54,884 bases of DNA from an uncultured Prevotellaceae bacterium (GCA_947168395.1 CAMVLT010000020.1:1-54884), one strand, 5' to 3'; counted from the first letter of the stretch, positions 18,453 through 26,508 are shown. The notes: a model not told the origin generated them from the sequence alone. A program made the numbers and translations.

Positions 18453-19313
18453 TTACTGTTTTGTTGCCAGTAGCAGGCAGGCCCAGCCGTTTTCCTCAAG
18501 CTGGCTGACCAGCTGTAGGCCACATTCCTCGGCTTTGTCCACTAACAGGGGAATGTCGGCGGTGTAGAATCCGCTGAGTATCAGTTGGGCCCCGTCGGCC
18601 ATCTTGCTGCGGAAGGTGGGCAGGTCGTTGAGCAGTATGTTGCGGTTGATGTTGGCCATCACCAGGCCGAATTTTCCCTCCACCTTATTTAATATAGTAG
18701 CGTCGCCCAGCAGCGGGGTGATGTCCACCTGGTTGATGACCGCGTTGTGGCGGGTATTGTCGACGCTCCATTCATCGATGTCGTAGGCCGTACACGCGCT
18801 GGCCCCCAGCTTCATAGCCACGATGCCGAGGATGCCTGTGCCGCAGCCGCAGTCGAGCACCCGCTTGCCGTCGAGCGGCAGCGTGAGCAGCGTCGAGCAC
18901 ACCATGCGCGTGGTCTCATGGGTGCCTGTGCCGAAGGCTAAGCGGGCGTCAATCTCAATTGATAATTGATAATTGACAGTTGATAATTGTTCAGGCAGGT
19001 GGCGTCCGTCGTGAATGACGAGGCGGTTGTCGACAACGATGGGGTCGAAGCCCTCCTGTTCCCATTGCTCGTTCCAGTCGCGGTCTTCGGCCTCGCCTAC
19101 CTTATAGCTGACGGTGACGTCGGGGAAGGGGAACGACTGCTGCAACTCGTCTAACTGCGACGGGTCGAACAGCTGTTGCTGGACGTAGCCCGTCAGGCCC
19201 TCTTCCGTCTCTTCAAAAGTCTCGAAACCAGCCTCTCCCGTGAGTGCTGCCAAGAGGTCGCAGGCGTCGCTGTTGAGGGGAGAAAGTGTGAAATTTACTT
19301 TGTAATACTTCAT
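18453..19313 (-). CDS. prmA: Ribosomal protein L11 methyltransferase PrmA
   Basis: PrmA trimethylates ribosomal protein L11 using S-adenosylmethionine. The 286-residue product has the N-terminal substrate-recognition domain, then a class I methyltransferase fold with motif I VLDCGCGTGILGIVAMKLGA, a FGTGTHETT segment before it, and the post-I MANINRNIL region. An unusual segment at about residues 108-122 (QLSTVNYQLSIEID) is encoded by a run of six 7-bp repeats and lies in a loop ahead of the methyltransferase core. The gene is divergent from the Tyr/Trp/Gly-rich protein gene at 19.4 kb. Confidence 0.93.
   Translation of the reverse strand: MKYYKVNFTLSPLNSDACDLLAALTGEAGFETFEETEEGLTGYVQQQLFDPSQLDELQQSFPFPDVTVSYKVGEAEDRDWNEQWEQEGFDPIVVDNRLVIHDGRHLPEQLSTVNYQLSIEIDARLAFGTGTHETTRMVCSTLLTLPLDGKRVLDCGCGTGILGIVAMKLGASACTAYDIDEWSVDNTRHNAVINQVDITPLLGDATILNKVEGKFGLVMANINRNILLNDLPTFRSKMADGAQLILSGFYTADIPLLVDKAEECGLQLVSQLEENGWACLLLATKQ
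18950..18991. repeat. Heptamer array inside prmA
   Basis: Six consecutive 7-bp units on the plus strand: CAATCTC, AATTGAT, AATTGAT, AATTGAC, AGTTGAT, AATTGTT (42 bp, 14 codons). The period of 7 is out of step with codons, yet the total length keeps the frame. Confidence 0.8.
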
Positions 19314-19332
19314 AAGTTGTTAAATTTTGGGG

Positions 19333-19390
19333 CAAAATTACAAAAAATAGGGAAAAACCTATCATAGTTTAGGGTTTTTCCCTAATTTTG
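19333..19390. promoter_or_regulatory. Divergent promoter region with an inverted repeat between prmA and the 19.4-kb gene
   Basis: CAAAATTA (19333-19340) is a minus-strand TAATTTTG box facing prmA, and TAATTTTG (19383-19390) faces the plus-strand gene. Between them TAGGGAAAAACC (19348-19359) and GGTTTTTCCCTA (19373-19384) form a perfect 12-bp inverted repeat with a 13-bp centre. This could be a shared operator or a cruciform. Clear -33 boxes are not seen. Confidence 0.5.
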
Positions 19391-19442
19391 CAGTAAAATT
19401 AAGAGTAATTTTGTAGCGTGAAACTATAAAAGTATAGGAGAT

Positions 19443-20480
19443 ATGATCATGAACAGCAAATTATTAGTATCGCTCATGTTGGGGGCTTTGCCTCTGACGA
19501 TGGTAGCTCAGGACGATGACATGTACTTCGTTCCTGCGAAGAAGAGTACGGCGGTACGGACGCGAACCAGTGTGGCGCCCCGTCCCGCACCCGTGTATTA
19601 TTCGGGCAGCAACCGCGACGTGGACGAATACAACCGCCGTGGCGGCAGCTATTACCAGGTAGTGTCGAACGACTCGACGGGCAACGACATCATCGACTTC
19701 AACGGTGAAGTGGGCGTCTATCCCGACTCGGTACTGACCGAGGACTACGCCCTGACCCGCCAGATGAGCCGCTGGGACGGCTATGAGCCGGAGGAGGCTT
19801 ATCGCGAGGGGTACCGCGACGGCCGGATGAACTCTTTGAGCTGGCACTCGCCCTGGTACTACTCATCTTATTATCCCTGGTACGATCCCTGGTACTACGA
19901 TCCCTGGTATTACGGTTACTACGGCTGGTACGGCGGCTGGTACGACCCCTGGTACTACGGCTACTCGTATTATTACCCCTGGCGCCGTTCCTACTGGTAC
20001 GGCAGCTACTATCCTTACTACGGCTACGGTGGCAGCTACATTGTCACCACACGTACTACTGGAACGCAGAACCACGGCCGCGTCAGCTACAGCTCCCCCC
20101 GTGGCATCAGCAACGGACGTAGCTCGTCCTACTCGTCAGGCACCTTCGGCGGACGCAGCATAGGTACCGCGTCGGCCAACCGAGGCTCGTTCGGCACCTC
20201 GCGCAGCTCGAGTTCGCGTCCGGCCTCCCGACCTACTTCTTCCAACACCCGCGTCACCAATTCCTATGGTAACTTCGGTGGCAACCGCTCGGTGTCGTCC
20301 AGCAGTACGCGCAGCTATACGCCCTCTTACTCCAGCGGCAGCAGCTCAGGCGGCGGTGGCGGCTTCAGCGGCGGCAGTTCCGGCTCGTCGGGTAGCTTCG
20401 GCGGCGGTGGCAGCTACGGCGGCAGTCGTTCTTCCGGCGGTGGCGGCGGTGGCGGTGGCCACTTCGGCGGCAGGCGCTAA
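19443..20480 (+). CDS. Exported Tyr/Trp-rich, Gly/Ser-rich low-complexity protein
   Basis: I do not recognise a family. The product has a signal peptide (MNSKLLVSLMLGALPLTMVAQ) and a short ordered region (about 25-130) with an Asp/Tyr-rich part. It continues with a striking Tyr/Trp block of WYDPWYYG-type repeats (about 138-200) and a Ser-rich stretch, and ends in a poly-Gly/Ser region with GGRR at the C-terminus. An AGGAG sequence at 19436-19440 is 8 bp before the second in-frame ATG (19449), which may be the real start. It is followed 41 bp later by the outer-membrane porin gene, so both may form an envelope operon. Coding is supported by codon-phase bias and the signal peptide. Confidence 0.8.
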   Translation: MIMNSKLLVSLMLGALPLTMVAQDDDMYFVPAKKSTAVRTRTSVAPRPAPVYYSGSNRDVDEYNRRGGSYYQVVSNDSTGNDIIDFNGEVGVYPDSVLTEDYALTRQMSRWDGYEPEEAYREGYRDGRMNSLSWHSPWYYSSYYPWYDPWYYDPWYYGYYGWYGGWYDPWYYGYSYYYPWRRSYWYGSYYPYYGYGGSYIVTTRTTGTQNHGRVSYSSPRGISNGRSSSYSSGTFGGRSIGTASANRGSFGTSRSSSSRPASRPTSSNTRVTNSYGNFGGNRSVSSSSTRSYTPSYSSGSSSGGGGGFSGGSSGSSGSFGGGGSYGGSRSSGGGGGGGGHFGGRR

Positions 20481-20521
20481 TCATTGAAAAAACGAACTTT
20501 GACCAACTAATATTGACGATT

Positions 20522-22066
20522 ATGAAGAGAATACAGCTATCATTAGCCATTAGTCTGTTGGCAGTCAGCCCCATGCTGGCGCAAGAGACATACGAGAATA
20601 TGAAGGTGATGACCGAGGACCTCAACGGAACTGCCCGTTATGTAGGTATGGGCGGAGCTATGGAGGCACTGGGTGCCGACATCTCGACCATTAGCAGCAA
20701 TCCCGCCGGTGTCGGTCTGATGCGCAAGTCGTCCATCAGCGCATCGTTCGGATTGGTCAGCCAACAGGATGCTGCAGACTTCCCGCACGGCAACAAGACC
20801 AATATGAGCTTCGACCAGGCTGGATTCGTCTATACGGGTTTCGACGGTAACGACTCGTGGGTGAACCTCGGCTTCAACTTCCACAAAAGCCGCAACTTCG
20901 ACTACATACTCTCGGCAGCCGACGGACTGGGCAACGCCTCGCAGAACAAGCTGACATACGCAAAGGCCAAAAACGGACTGCTCTATGAGGTAGCCGGAGA
21001 ACTGACTCCCGACTTCAACCGCAGCTACGCCTCCTGCAACCAGTTGGACGACATCTACGCCCGCAACCTGAACTACGACACCCGTGACAACACGTGGTAC
21101 TACGACGAGGCATGGGCCTACACCCTGAACCGTGCCCAAAAGGGCTATGTCGGCGAGTACGACATCAACTTGAGCGGCGGCGTCAAAGGCCGTGTGTATT
21201 GGGGACTTACCGTCGGCATCCACGACGTCAGGTACCGCCACTACGGAGAATATACGGAACAGCTGGACGGATTCCACCTGACGGTGGCCGACGACCGCGA
21301 CATCAGCGGCACGGGTTACGACATCAAGGCCGGCGTCATCGTGCGTCCCATCGAGCAGTCGGGATTCCGTATCGGCGCCTACGTCCACACGCCGACGTGG
21401 TACACGCTGACCACCTCGAACGACACCTACGTGTCCGACGGTTCCATGACCGTGTACGGAGGAGAGTCCTACAAGTTCAAGCTCTACACCCCGTGGCGCT
21501 TCGGACTGAGTCTGGGCCACACCGTAGGCTCGATGCTGGCACTCGGAGCTACCTACGAGTACACAGACTATGGCAGCTTGGACACCCGCTACGTCACCGA
21601 CTCCTACCTCGACTGGTATGGCGACTACCACGACCGCAGCGAGAGCGACAACGTCATGAACCGCCACACCGAACAAACCCTGAAGGGCGTGTCGACCCTC
21701 AAGTTGGGTGCAGAGCTGAAGCCGGCTCCCGAACTGGCAGTCAGGTTAGGCTACAACTACGTATCGCCCATGTACAGCAAGGACGGCTTCAAGGACGGTA
21801 CCCTCAGTTCTGACGGTTCCTACTACAGCTCGGCCACCGACTATACCAACTGGGACTGCACCCATCGCATAACTGCCGGCCTGGGCTACACGCTGGGCAA
21901 CGTCAACCTGTCGGCAGCTTACCAGTATAGCATGAGGAAGGGCGACTTTTATCCCTTCATGAACTACATGGACAACGACAATCCTGCCGATGACAATATC
22001 TGCAATTCCGTCAAGGTGAACGACAAGCGACACCAGCTGATTTTCACCTTAGGCTACACTTTCTGA
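20522..22066 (+). CDS. Outer-membrane beta-barrel protein of the FadL/OMPP1-like group
   Basis: The 514-residue product (from ATG 20522; a TTG at 20513 is also in frame) has a signal peptide ending SPMLAQ and the typical N-terminal ARYVGMGGAMEALGADISTISSNPAG segment. That segment is shared by Bacteroidetes OMPP1/FadL/PorV-like proteins, in which a GMGGA-NPAG stretch precedes the barrel. The rest is alternating amphipathic strands with Gly and aromatic residues and a terminal aromatic (LGYTF). It should sit in the outer membrane, possibly passing hydrophobic substrates; the substrate is unknown. Confidence 0.82.
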   Translation: MKRIQLSLAISLLAVSPMLAQETYENMKVMTEDLNGTARYVGMGGAMEALGADISTISSNPAGVGLMRKSSISASFGLVSQQDAADFPHGNKTNMSFDQAGFVYTGFDGNDSWVNLGFNFHKSRNFDYILSAADGLGNASQNKLTYAKAKNGLLYEVAGELTPDFNRSYASCNQLDDIYARNLNYDTRDNTWYYDEAWAYTLNRAQKGYVGEYDINLSGGVKGRVYWGLTVGIHDVRYRHYGEYTEQLDGFHLTVADDRDISGTGYDIKAGVIVRPIEQSGFRIGAYVHTPTWYTLTTSNDTYVSDGSMTVYGGESYKFKLYTPWRFGLSLGHTVGSMLALGATYEYTDYGSLDTRYVTDSYLDWYGDYHDRSESDNVMNRHTEQTLKGVSTLKLGAELKPAPELAVRLGYNYVSPMYSKDGFKDGTLSSDGSYYSSATDYTNWDCTHRITAGLGYTLGNVNLSAAYQYSMRKGDFYPFMNYMDNDNPADDNICNSVKVNDKRHQLIFTLGYTF

Positions 22067-22073
22067 GCCGATT

Positions 22074-22117
22074 GTTGCACTTTGCAACCGAGTTGCACGA
22101 CGTGTGCCGTAACTTTG
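22074..22117 (+). promoter_or_regulatory. Promoter and possible operator of the P1B ATPase gene
   Basis: TAACTTTG at 22110-22117 is a -7 box match about 30 bp before the ATPase start. Just upstream is a palindrome GTTGCACTTTGCAAC (22074-22088) and a third GTTGCA half-site at 22092-22097. These would suit a metal-responsive repressor, but a weak terminator hairpin of the preceding gene is an alternative. Confidence 0.45.
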
Positions 22118-22148
22118 CACCCGGAAACAAATAAAACCGGACAAAGTT

Positions 22149-24101
22149 ATGGCACACGTTCATCATCACCACGACCATGAGTGCTGCTCGCACGAGCATC
22201 ACCATCATCACGAGCATCATCACGACGGCATGAAGCAGCAGATTACGACGATTGTAGTCGCCGCCCTGTTGCTCGTAGTTGCCGTGTTTGTGGAGCACCA
22301 CTACAGCCTGCCTGTGTGGCAGTTGCTGCTCGTCTATCTCGTACCTTACTTAATAATAGGATTCGGCACGCTCAAGGAAGCTGCCGAGGGCATTGCCGAG
22401 GGTGAACCCTTTAATGAGCACTTCCTCATGTCGGTGGCTACCATTGGTGCCCTTTGCATAGGTTTCCTGCCGGGGGCCGAGACCCAGTTTCCGGAGGCCG
22501 TCTTCGTGATGCTGTTTTTCCAGGTAGGCGAGTTGTTCGAGGGCTATGCCGAGGGCAGGAGCCGCGAGAGCATAGCCCACCTCATGGACATCCGTCCCGA
22601 TGTGGCCTATGTTGAAGGGGTAGGGGAGGTGGCCCCTGCTGACGTGACCGTAGGCAGCGTCATCATCGTCCGTCCTGGCGAGAAGGTGCCGTTGGACGGT
22701 GTCGTCATCGAAGGCCGTTCGGCACTCAACACCGTTGCGCTGACGGGTGAGTCGGTGCCCCGTGAGGTAGACGTGGAGGATGAGGTTATCTCGGGCTGTG
22801 TCAACCTTTCGGGTGTGCTCCGCGTCCGCACCACGAAGAATTTCGGCGAGAGTACCGTCTCGAAAATCATCGACCTGGTGGAGCATGCCAGTGAGCACAA
22901 GTCGCGCAGCGAGACATTCATCACCCGCTTTGCCCGCATCTATACGCCGGTCGTGGTCTTTGCAGCCCTAGCATTGGCCGTCATCCCGACACTATGGAAT
23001 GCCGTTCAAGGTTCAATGTTCAACGTTCAATGGATATACCGTGCCCTGATGTTCCTTGTCGTCAGCTGCCCCTGCGCATTGGTCATCAGCGTCCCGCTGA
23101 CGTTCTTTGGCGGCATTGGCGGCGCATCGCGCCGAGGCATACTGGTCAAGGGTGCCAACTATATGGATGTTCTGTCAAAGGTTGACACGGTGGTGTTCGA
23201 CAAGACAGGCACGCTGACGCACGGACAATTTGCCGTCGAAGTGGTTCATCCTGACTCCTGTGACGAGCATCAGCTGCTGCACTTGGCAGCCCACGTTGAG
23301 CACTTCTCGACCCATCCCATCGGTGCCGCCCTGCGCGACGCCTTCCCTGACGAGGCCACCGACGGCTGTAGGGTGAGCGACGTAGAGGAAATTCCCGGTC
23401 AGGGCGTTCGTGCCCGCGTCGGCGACCTGTTGGTTTGCGTCGGAAACATCAGGCTGATGGATGCCGTCGGTGCCCGTTGGCAAGACTGCCACCACGTGGG
23501 AACCATCATTCATGTAGCCATCGACGGCGTATATGCAGGCCACATCGTCATCAACGACCGCATCAAGGAAGACAGCGCCGAAGCCATCGCCCAGCTGCGG
23601 AAATTGGGTGTCACCAAGACCGTCATGCTGACGGGCGACCGACGTGCAGTAGCCGAACACGTGGCCAAGACCCTCGGACTCTCCGATTACCACGCCGAGT
23701 TGCTGCCTGCCGACAAGGTGGAACAAATCTCAAACCTCAAATCTAAAACCTCAGATCCCAAATCAAAGCTCGCCTTCGTCGGCGACGGCATCAACGATGC
23801 GCCTGTGCTGGCGCGTGCCGACGTCGGCATAGCGATGGGCGGACTGGGCAGCGATGCTGCTATCGAGGCAGCCGACGTGGTGCTGATGGACGACAAACCA
23901 TCGAAGATAGCCGAAGCCATCCGCATAGCCCGCCGCACCCTTGTTATTGCCCGTCAGAACGTGTGCTTCGCCATCGGTGTCAAGGTGGCCGTGCTGCTGC
24001 TGGCTGCTTTCGGCGTGGCTACCATGTGGCTCGCCGTCTTTGCCGATGTCGGTGTCACCGTGTTAGCCGTGCTCAACGCTATGCGTGCCCTCAGGGTATG
24101 A
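22149..24101 (+). CDS. P1B-type heavy-metal-translocating ATPase (Zn/Cd/Co type)
   Basis: This inner-membrane ATPase should export divalent metal ions. The 650-residue protein has a His-rich N-terminus (about 20 His in the first 30 residues) in place of an HMA domain. It then has eight predicted membrane segments, the GESVPRE actuator region, the CPC metal-site motif (C307-P-C309) and the phosphorylated D351 in DKTGTLT. The C-terminal part shows MLTGDR and VGDGINDAPVLARADVG. CPC plus a His tail favours zinc, cadmium or cobalt. Two in-frame heptamer arrays insert about 10 residues near 286-295 (before the CPC helix) and about 14 near 526-540 (before GDGIND). A strong terminator follows. Confidence 0.93.
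   Translation: MAHVHHHHDHECCSHEHHHHHEHHHDGMKQQITTIVVAALLLVVAVFVEHHYSLPVWQLLLVYLVPYLIIGFGTLKEAAEGIAEGEPFNEHFLMSVATIGALCIGFLPGAETQFPEAVFVMLFFQVGELFEGYAEGRSRESIAHLMDIRPDVAYVEGVGEVAPADVTVGSVIIVRPGEKVPLDGVVIEGRSALNTVALTGESVPREVDVEDEVISGCVNLSGVLRVRTTKNFGESTVSKIIDLVEHASEHKSRSETFITRFARIYTPVVVFAALALAVIPTLWNAVQGSMFNVQWIYRALMFLVVSCPCALVISVPLTFFGGIGGASRRGILVKGANYMDVLSKVDTVVFDKTGTLTHGQFAVEVVHPDSCDEHQLLHLAAHVEHFSTHPIGAALRDAFPDEATDGCRVSDVEEIPGQGVRARVGDLLVCVGNIRLMDAVGARWQDCHHVGTIIHVAIDGVYAGHIVINDRIKEDSAEAIAQLRKLGVTKTVMLTGDRRAVAEHVAKTLGLSDYHAELLPADKVEQISNLKSKTSDPKSKLAFVGDGINDAPVLARADVGIAMGGLGSDAAIEAADVVLMDDKPSKIAEAIRIARRTLVIARQNVCFAIGVKVAVLLLAAFGVATMWLAVFADVGVTVLAVLNAMRALRV
23004..23031. repeat. Heptamer array 1 inside the P1B ATPase gene
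   Basis: Four 7-bp units GTTCAAG, GTTCAAT, GTTCAAC, GTTCAAT. They encode the odd segment QGSMFNVQW in the extracytoplasmic side loop before the CPC helix. The same GTTCAAN unit is repeated four times in malQ (45832-45859). Confidence 0.8.
23725..23766. repeat. Heptamer array 2 inside the P1B ATPase gene
   Basis: Six 7-bp units CAAATCT, CAAACCT, CAAATCT, AAAACCT, CAGATCC, CAAATCA (42 bp, 14 codons). They encode SNLKSKTSDPKSK between the conserved DKVEQ and AFVGDGIND parts of the P domain. Confidence 0.8.
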
Positions 24102-24127
24102 CGTTTAGACAAAGTATAAATATCGTA

Positions 24128-24163
24128 CAAATCCTGCAAAAGATTTGCAGGATTTGTTTTTTC
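24128..24163 (+). terminator. Rho-independent terminator of the P1B ATPase gene
   Basis: A perfect 13-bp stem (24128-24140 with 24144-24156) with a 3-nt loop is followed by a run of T. Its 3' arm also contains the TTTG of the next gene's promoter. Confidence 0.85.
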
Positions 24164-24175
24164 TACGTATCTTTG
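24144..24175 (+). promoter_or_regulatory. Bacteroidetes promoter for reverse rubrerythrin
   Basis: TTTG (24144-24147), a 20-bp spacer and TATCTTTG (24168-24175) match the consensus exactly. The -33 element lies inside the 3' arm of the preceding terminator, so termination and initiation signals overlap. Confidence 0.75.
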
Positions 24176-24219
24176 CCGACACATTTTTATTCACTAACAA
24201 ATACTAAGAACCGTAATTT

Positions 24220-24777
24220 ATGAAGAAGAAGTTTATTTGCGCCGTTTGTGGATATATCTATGAAGGCGATGCAGCTCCCGAGAAGTGCCCCATCTGTAAG
24301 GCTCCTGCCTCCAAGTTCTCTGAACTGAAGGACGATGCCGACATGACCTATGCTACCGTTCACAAGATTGGTGACGGCAAGCCCGAGGGCGTCAGCGAGG
24401 AGATGATTCAGGACCTGCGCAACCACTTTAACGGTGAGTGCGGCGAGGTAGGTATGTACCTGGCTATGGCCCGTCAGGCCGACCGTGAGGGCTATCCCGA
24501 GATAGCCGAGGCTTTCAAGCGTTATGCCTTCGAGGAGGCCGACCATGCAAGCCGTTTTGCCGAGTTGCTGGGCGAGTGTGTATGGGACACCAAGACCAAC
24601 CTCGAGAAGCGTGCCGCCGCTGAGGCCGGTGCCTGCGAGGACAAGTTCCGCATTGCTAAGAATGCCAAGGCTGCCGGTTTCGACGCCATTCACGATACCG
24701 TACACGAGATGGCCAAGGACGAAGCCCGTCACGGTGCAGGTTTTGCCGGACTGCTGAAGCGCTACTTTGGTAAGTAA
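24220..24777 (+). CDS. Reverse rubrerythrin (rubredoxin-like domain first)
   Basis: The 185-residue cytosolic protein should reduce hydrogen peroxide in this anaerobe. The rubredoxin-like iron site is at the N-terminus ([17 protein letters not shown]), followed by a four-helix ferritin-like diiron domain. Glu/His ligands lie in the [18 protein letters not shown] and [16 protein letters not shown] helices and in the final [15 protein letters not shown]. This order is reversed relative to classical rubrerythrins, where rubredoxin is last. It stands as a single gene between its own promoter and a hairpin. Confidence 0.93.
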   Translation: MKKKFICAVCGYIYEGDAAPEKCPICKAPASKFSELKDDADMTYATVHKIGDGKPEGVSEEMIQDLRNHFNGECGEVGMYLAMARQADREGYPEIAEAFKRYAFEEADHASRFAELLGECVWDTKTNLEKRAAAEAGACEDKFRIAKNAKAAGFDAIHDTVHEMAKDEARHGAGFAGLLKRYFGK

Positions 24778-24800
24778 AAACTTCCACCCGTTTACACATG

Positions 24801-24836
24801 AAATGCCGAGTTGCTATTCCCTGCAACTCGGCATTT
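24801..24836 (+). terminator. Hairpin terminator after reverse rubrerythrin
   Basis: A perfect 14-bp stem (24801-24814 with 24823-24836) with an 8-nt loop follows the stop codon by about 20 bp. The T-run after it is short, so the terminator is probable rather than certain. Confidence 0.65.
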
Positions 24837-24860
24837 CTTGCAAAAAAAAGAGCATAATTA

Positions 24861-24891
24861 TTTGGAGAAACGGATTTTTTTAGTACCTTTG
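24861..24891 (+). promoter_or_regulatory. Bacteroidetes promoter for the sensor kinase
   Basis: TTTG (24861-24864), a 19-bp spacer and TACCTTTG (24884-24891) match the consensus. Transcription should start about 25-30 bp before the GTG start at 24924. Confidence 0.75.
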
Positions 24892-24923
24892 CAGACATCT
24901 ATATAAACCGATAACTAAATGGA

Positions 24924-26477
24924 GTGAAAATAAGGCTACTATATATCATCATCGTTCTGGCATTCTTCGCTGTTCAAGGGAAGGCCGACGTTCTTGCTTA
25001 CAGCAAGGAGCGTCCGTTGCTGTTTGGCATCGACCTGGACTATCCGCCCCTTGAATACATTGATGAGACGGGCAAGCCTCAAGGCTACGACATCAAGTTT
25101 ACGAAGGAACTGATGAAGCGTATGGGCATACCTTTCACCTATAGTCCGAATACGTGGGAGAACATTGCCGACGATGTGCTAAGCGGGCGTGTTGACCTGG
25201 CCATGATGGTGTATTCGCCTTACCGTAAGGACGCGACCAATTATTCGAGGGCAGTCTTCCGCTTGTATTATCAGATAGTCTATCGCAAGGATGATAAAGG
25301 CGACTTCGATGTGCGCCACCTGGCAGGCAAGTCGGTGGCCTACATGGCATCGCGCCCCATCAAGGACACCTTGACCAAGGCAGGGGCCGTGTTGCACGAA
25401 ATCAAGAACCTGACGAGGGCGACGAAGGACCTGGCGGTGGGCAAGTATGATGCCGTCATTTGCTTCCGTTATCAGGCGAAATACATGCTGGATAGGTATA
25501 AGTTGAAGAACTTGGTGGCTGAAGACCTGACGCTGACACCCCGTGAATACTGCTACGTCAGCGATGATAAGGCATTGATTGACTCCATCAATACCGTACT
25601 CGACCAGATGGAGGAGGAAGGCTACATAACCAACATTTATGGTGAAGTGTCTTCTGCGTTTGCCGACTTCAAGGTGCCGGAATGGGTATGGTATCTGTTG
25701 CTAATGCTCGTCTTGGTCTACTTGGTGGCGTTTATCTTCTTCCAGAAACGCTACCAGCAGAAGCTGCAGCGCGAGATGCATCGTGCCCAGCGCAGCGAGA
25801 AACTGAAGTCGGTGTTCCTGGGCAATGTCAGTCATGCCCTGCGTACTCCGCTGAATGCCATCATCGGCTTCTCGGAAGTGCTCGATACAGAGGATGATGC
25901 CACGATGTCGCAGAAAGACCGTCACCAGTTGCTGGGTCTCATCAACAGCAACGGCAAGCAACTGCTGCACTACATCAATCAGCTGCTTCAACTCTCGGAG
26001 ATAGAAGGCAACGACATACCGCTCGACATAGTGAAAGTGCGCTTGGCAGAGACCATGAAGGCGTGTCTCGGTGAATGCAGGAGCGAGGTTGCCGAGGGTG
26101 TGCAGCTGCGCATGGAGGGACCTAAGGCTGTCGTAATGGCCGACGAGCGGTATATGCGCTTGGTGACGGAACACTTTCTGAACAATGCCGTCAAGCATAC
26201 CAAGCAGGGCAGTATCGTGCTGAGGTACTCGCTCGTAGACAATGGGCTGCGGGTGGAGGTGCAGGACACGGGCGAGGGACTGCCTGAGGCTCTGCGTGAG
26301 AACATCTTCCGGCTGCTGTCGGAGGAGGCCACTTTCGTGCAGAACGAGATGCCAGGGCTGGGACTCACCATCAGCAGGACTATCATTGAACGGTGCGGCG
26401 GCCGTATCGGAGCAGAGTCGCCCCAAGAGGGAGGTACCATTCTGTGGTACTGGATTCCGGTAAAGGTTAAAAAATAA
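24924..26477 (+). CDS. Transmembrane sensor histidine kinase with periplasmic solute-binding domain
   Basis: The 517-residue protein has a signal sequence (1-21) and a type-3 solute-binding domain (about 30-245; GIDLDYPPLEY, GYDIKFTKELMKRM). One membrane helix follows (about 253-273), then a HisKA domain with the phospho-acceptor H304 in SHALRTPLNAIIGFSEVL, and an HATPase with HFLNNAVKHT, DTGEGLP and GLGLTISRTIIE. It should sense a small ligand in the periplasm and phosphorylate a response regulator. No receiver domain or regulator gene is next to it. The start is GTG at 24924; the nearby ATG at 24919 is out of frame. The H-box has Ala (HALRTP) instead of the usual Glu. Confidence 0.88.
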   Translation: MKIRLLYIIIVLAFFAVQGKADVLAYSKERPLLFGIDLDYPPLEYIDETGKPQGYDIKFTKELMKRMGIPFTYSPNTWENIADDVLSGRVDLAMMVYSPYRKDATNYSRAVFRLYYQIVYRKDDKGDFDVRHLAGKSVAYMASRPIKDTLTKAGAVLHEIKNLTRATKDLAVGKYDAVICFRYQAKYMLDRYKLKNLVAEDLTLTPREYCYVSDDKALIDSINTVLDQMEEEGYITNIYGEVSSAFADFKVPEWVWYLLLMLVLVYLVAFIFFQKRYQQKLQREMHRAQRSEKLKSVFLGNVSHALRTPLNAIIGFSEVLDTEDDATMSQKDRHQLLGLINSNGKQLLHYINQLLQLSEIEGNDIPLDIVKVRLAETMKACLGECRSEVAEGVQLRMEGPKAVVMADERYMRLVTEHFLNNAVKHTKQGSIVLRYSLVDNGLRVEVQDTGEGLPEALRENIFRLLSEEATFVQNEMPGLGLTISRTIIERCGGRIGAESPQEGGTILWYWIPVKVKK

Positions 26478-26493
26478 AAAGGTAAAATAGTAA
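26459..26493. repeat. Heptamer array across the stop codon of the sensor kinase gene
   Basis: Degenerate 7-bp units GGTAAAG, GTTAAAA, AATAAAA, AGGTAAA, ATAGTAA run through the kinase stop (26475-26477) into the gap before nhaD. The phase slips by one base once. Confidence 0.55.
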
Positions 26494-26508
26494 AGAGGGT
26501 AAGAACAG

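Noticed and set aside
20543..21676. A 377-codon open frame antisense to the outer-membrane porin gene
   Set aside because: Composition (Val/Ala/Asp-rich) is that of an antisense shadow; the sense frame has a signal peptide and family motifs.
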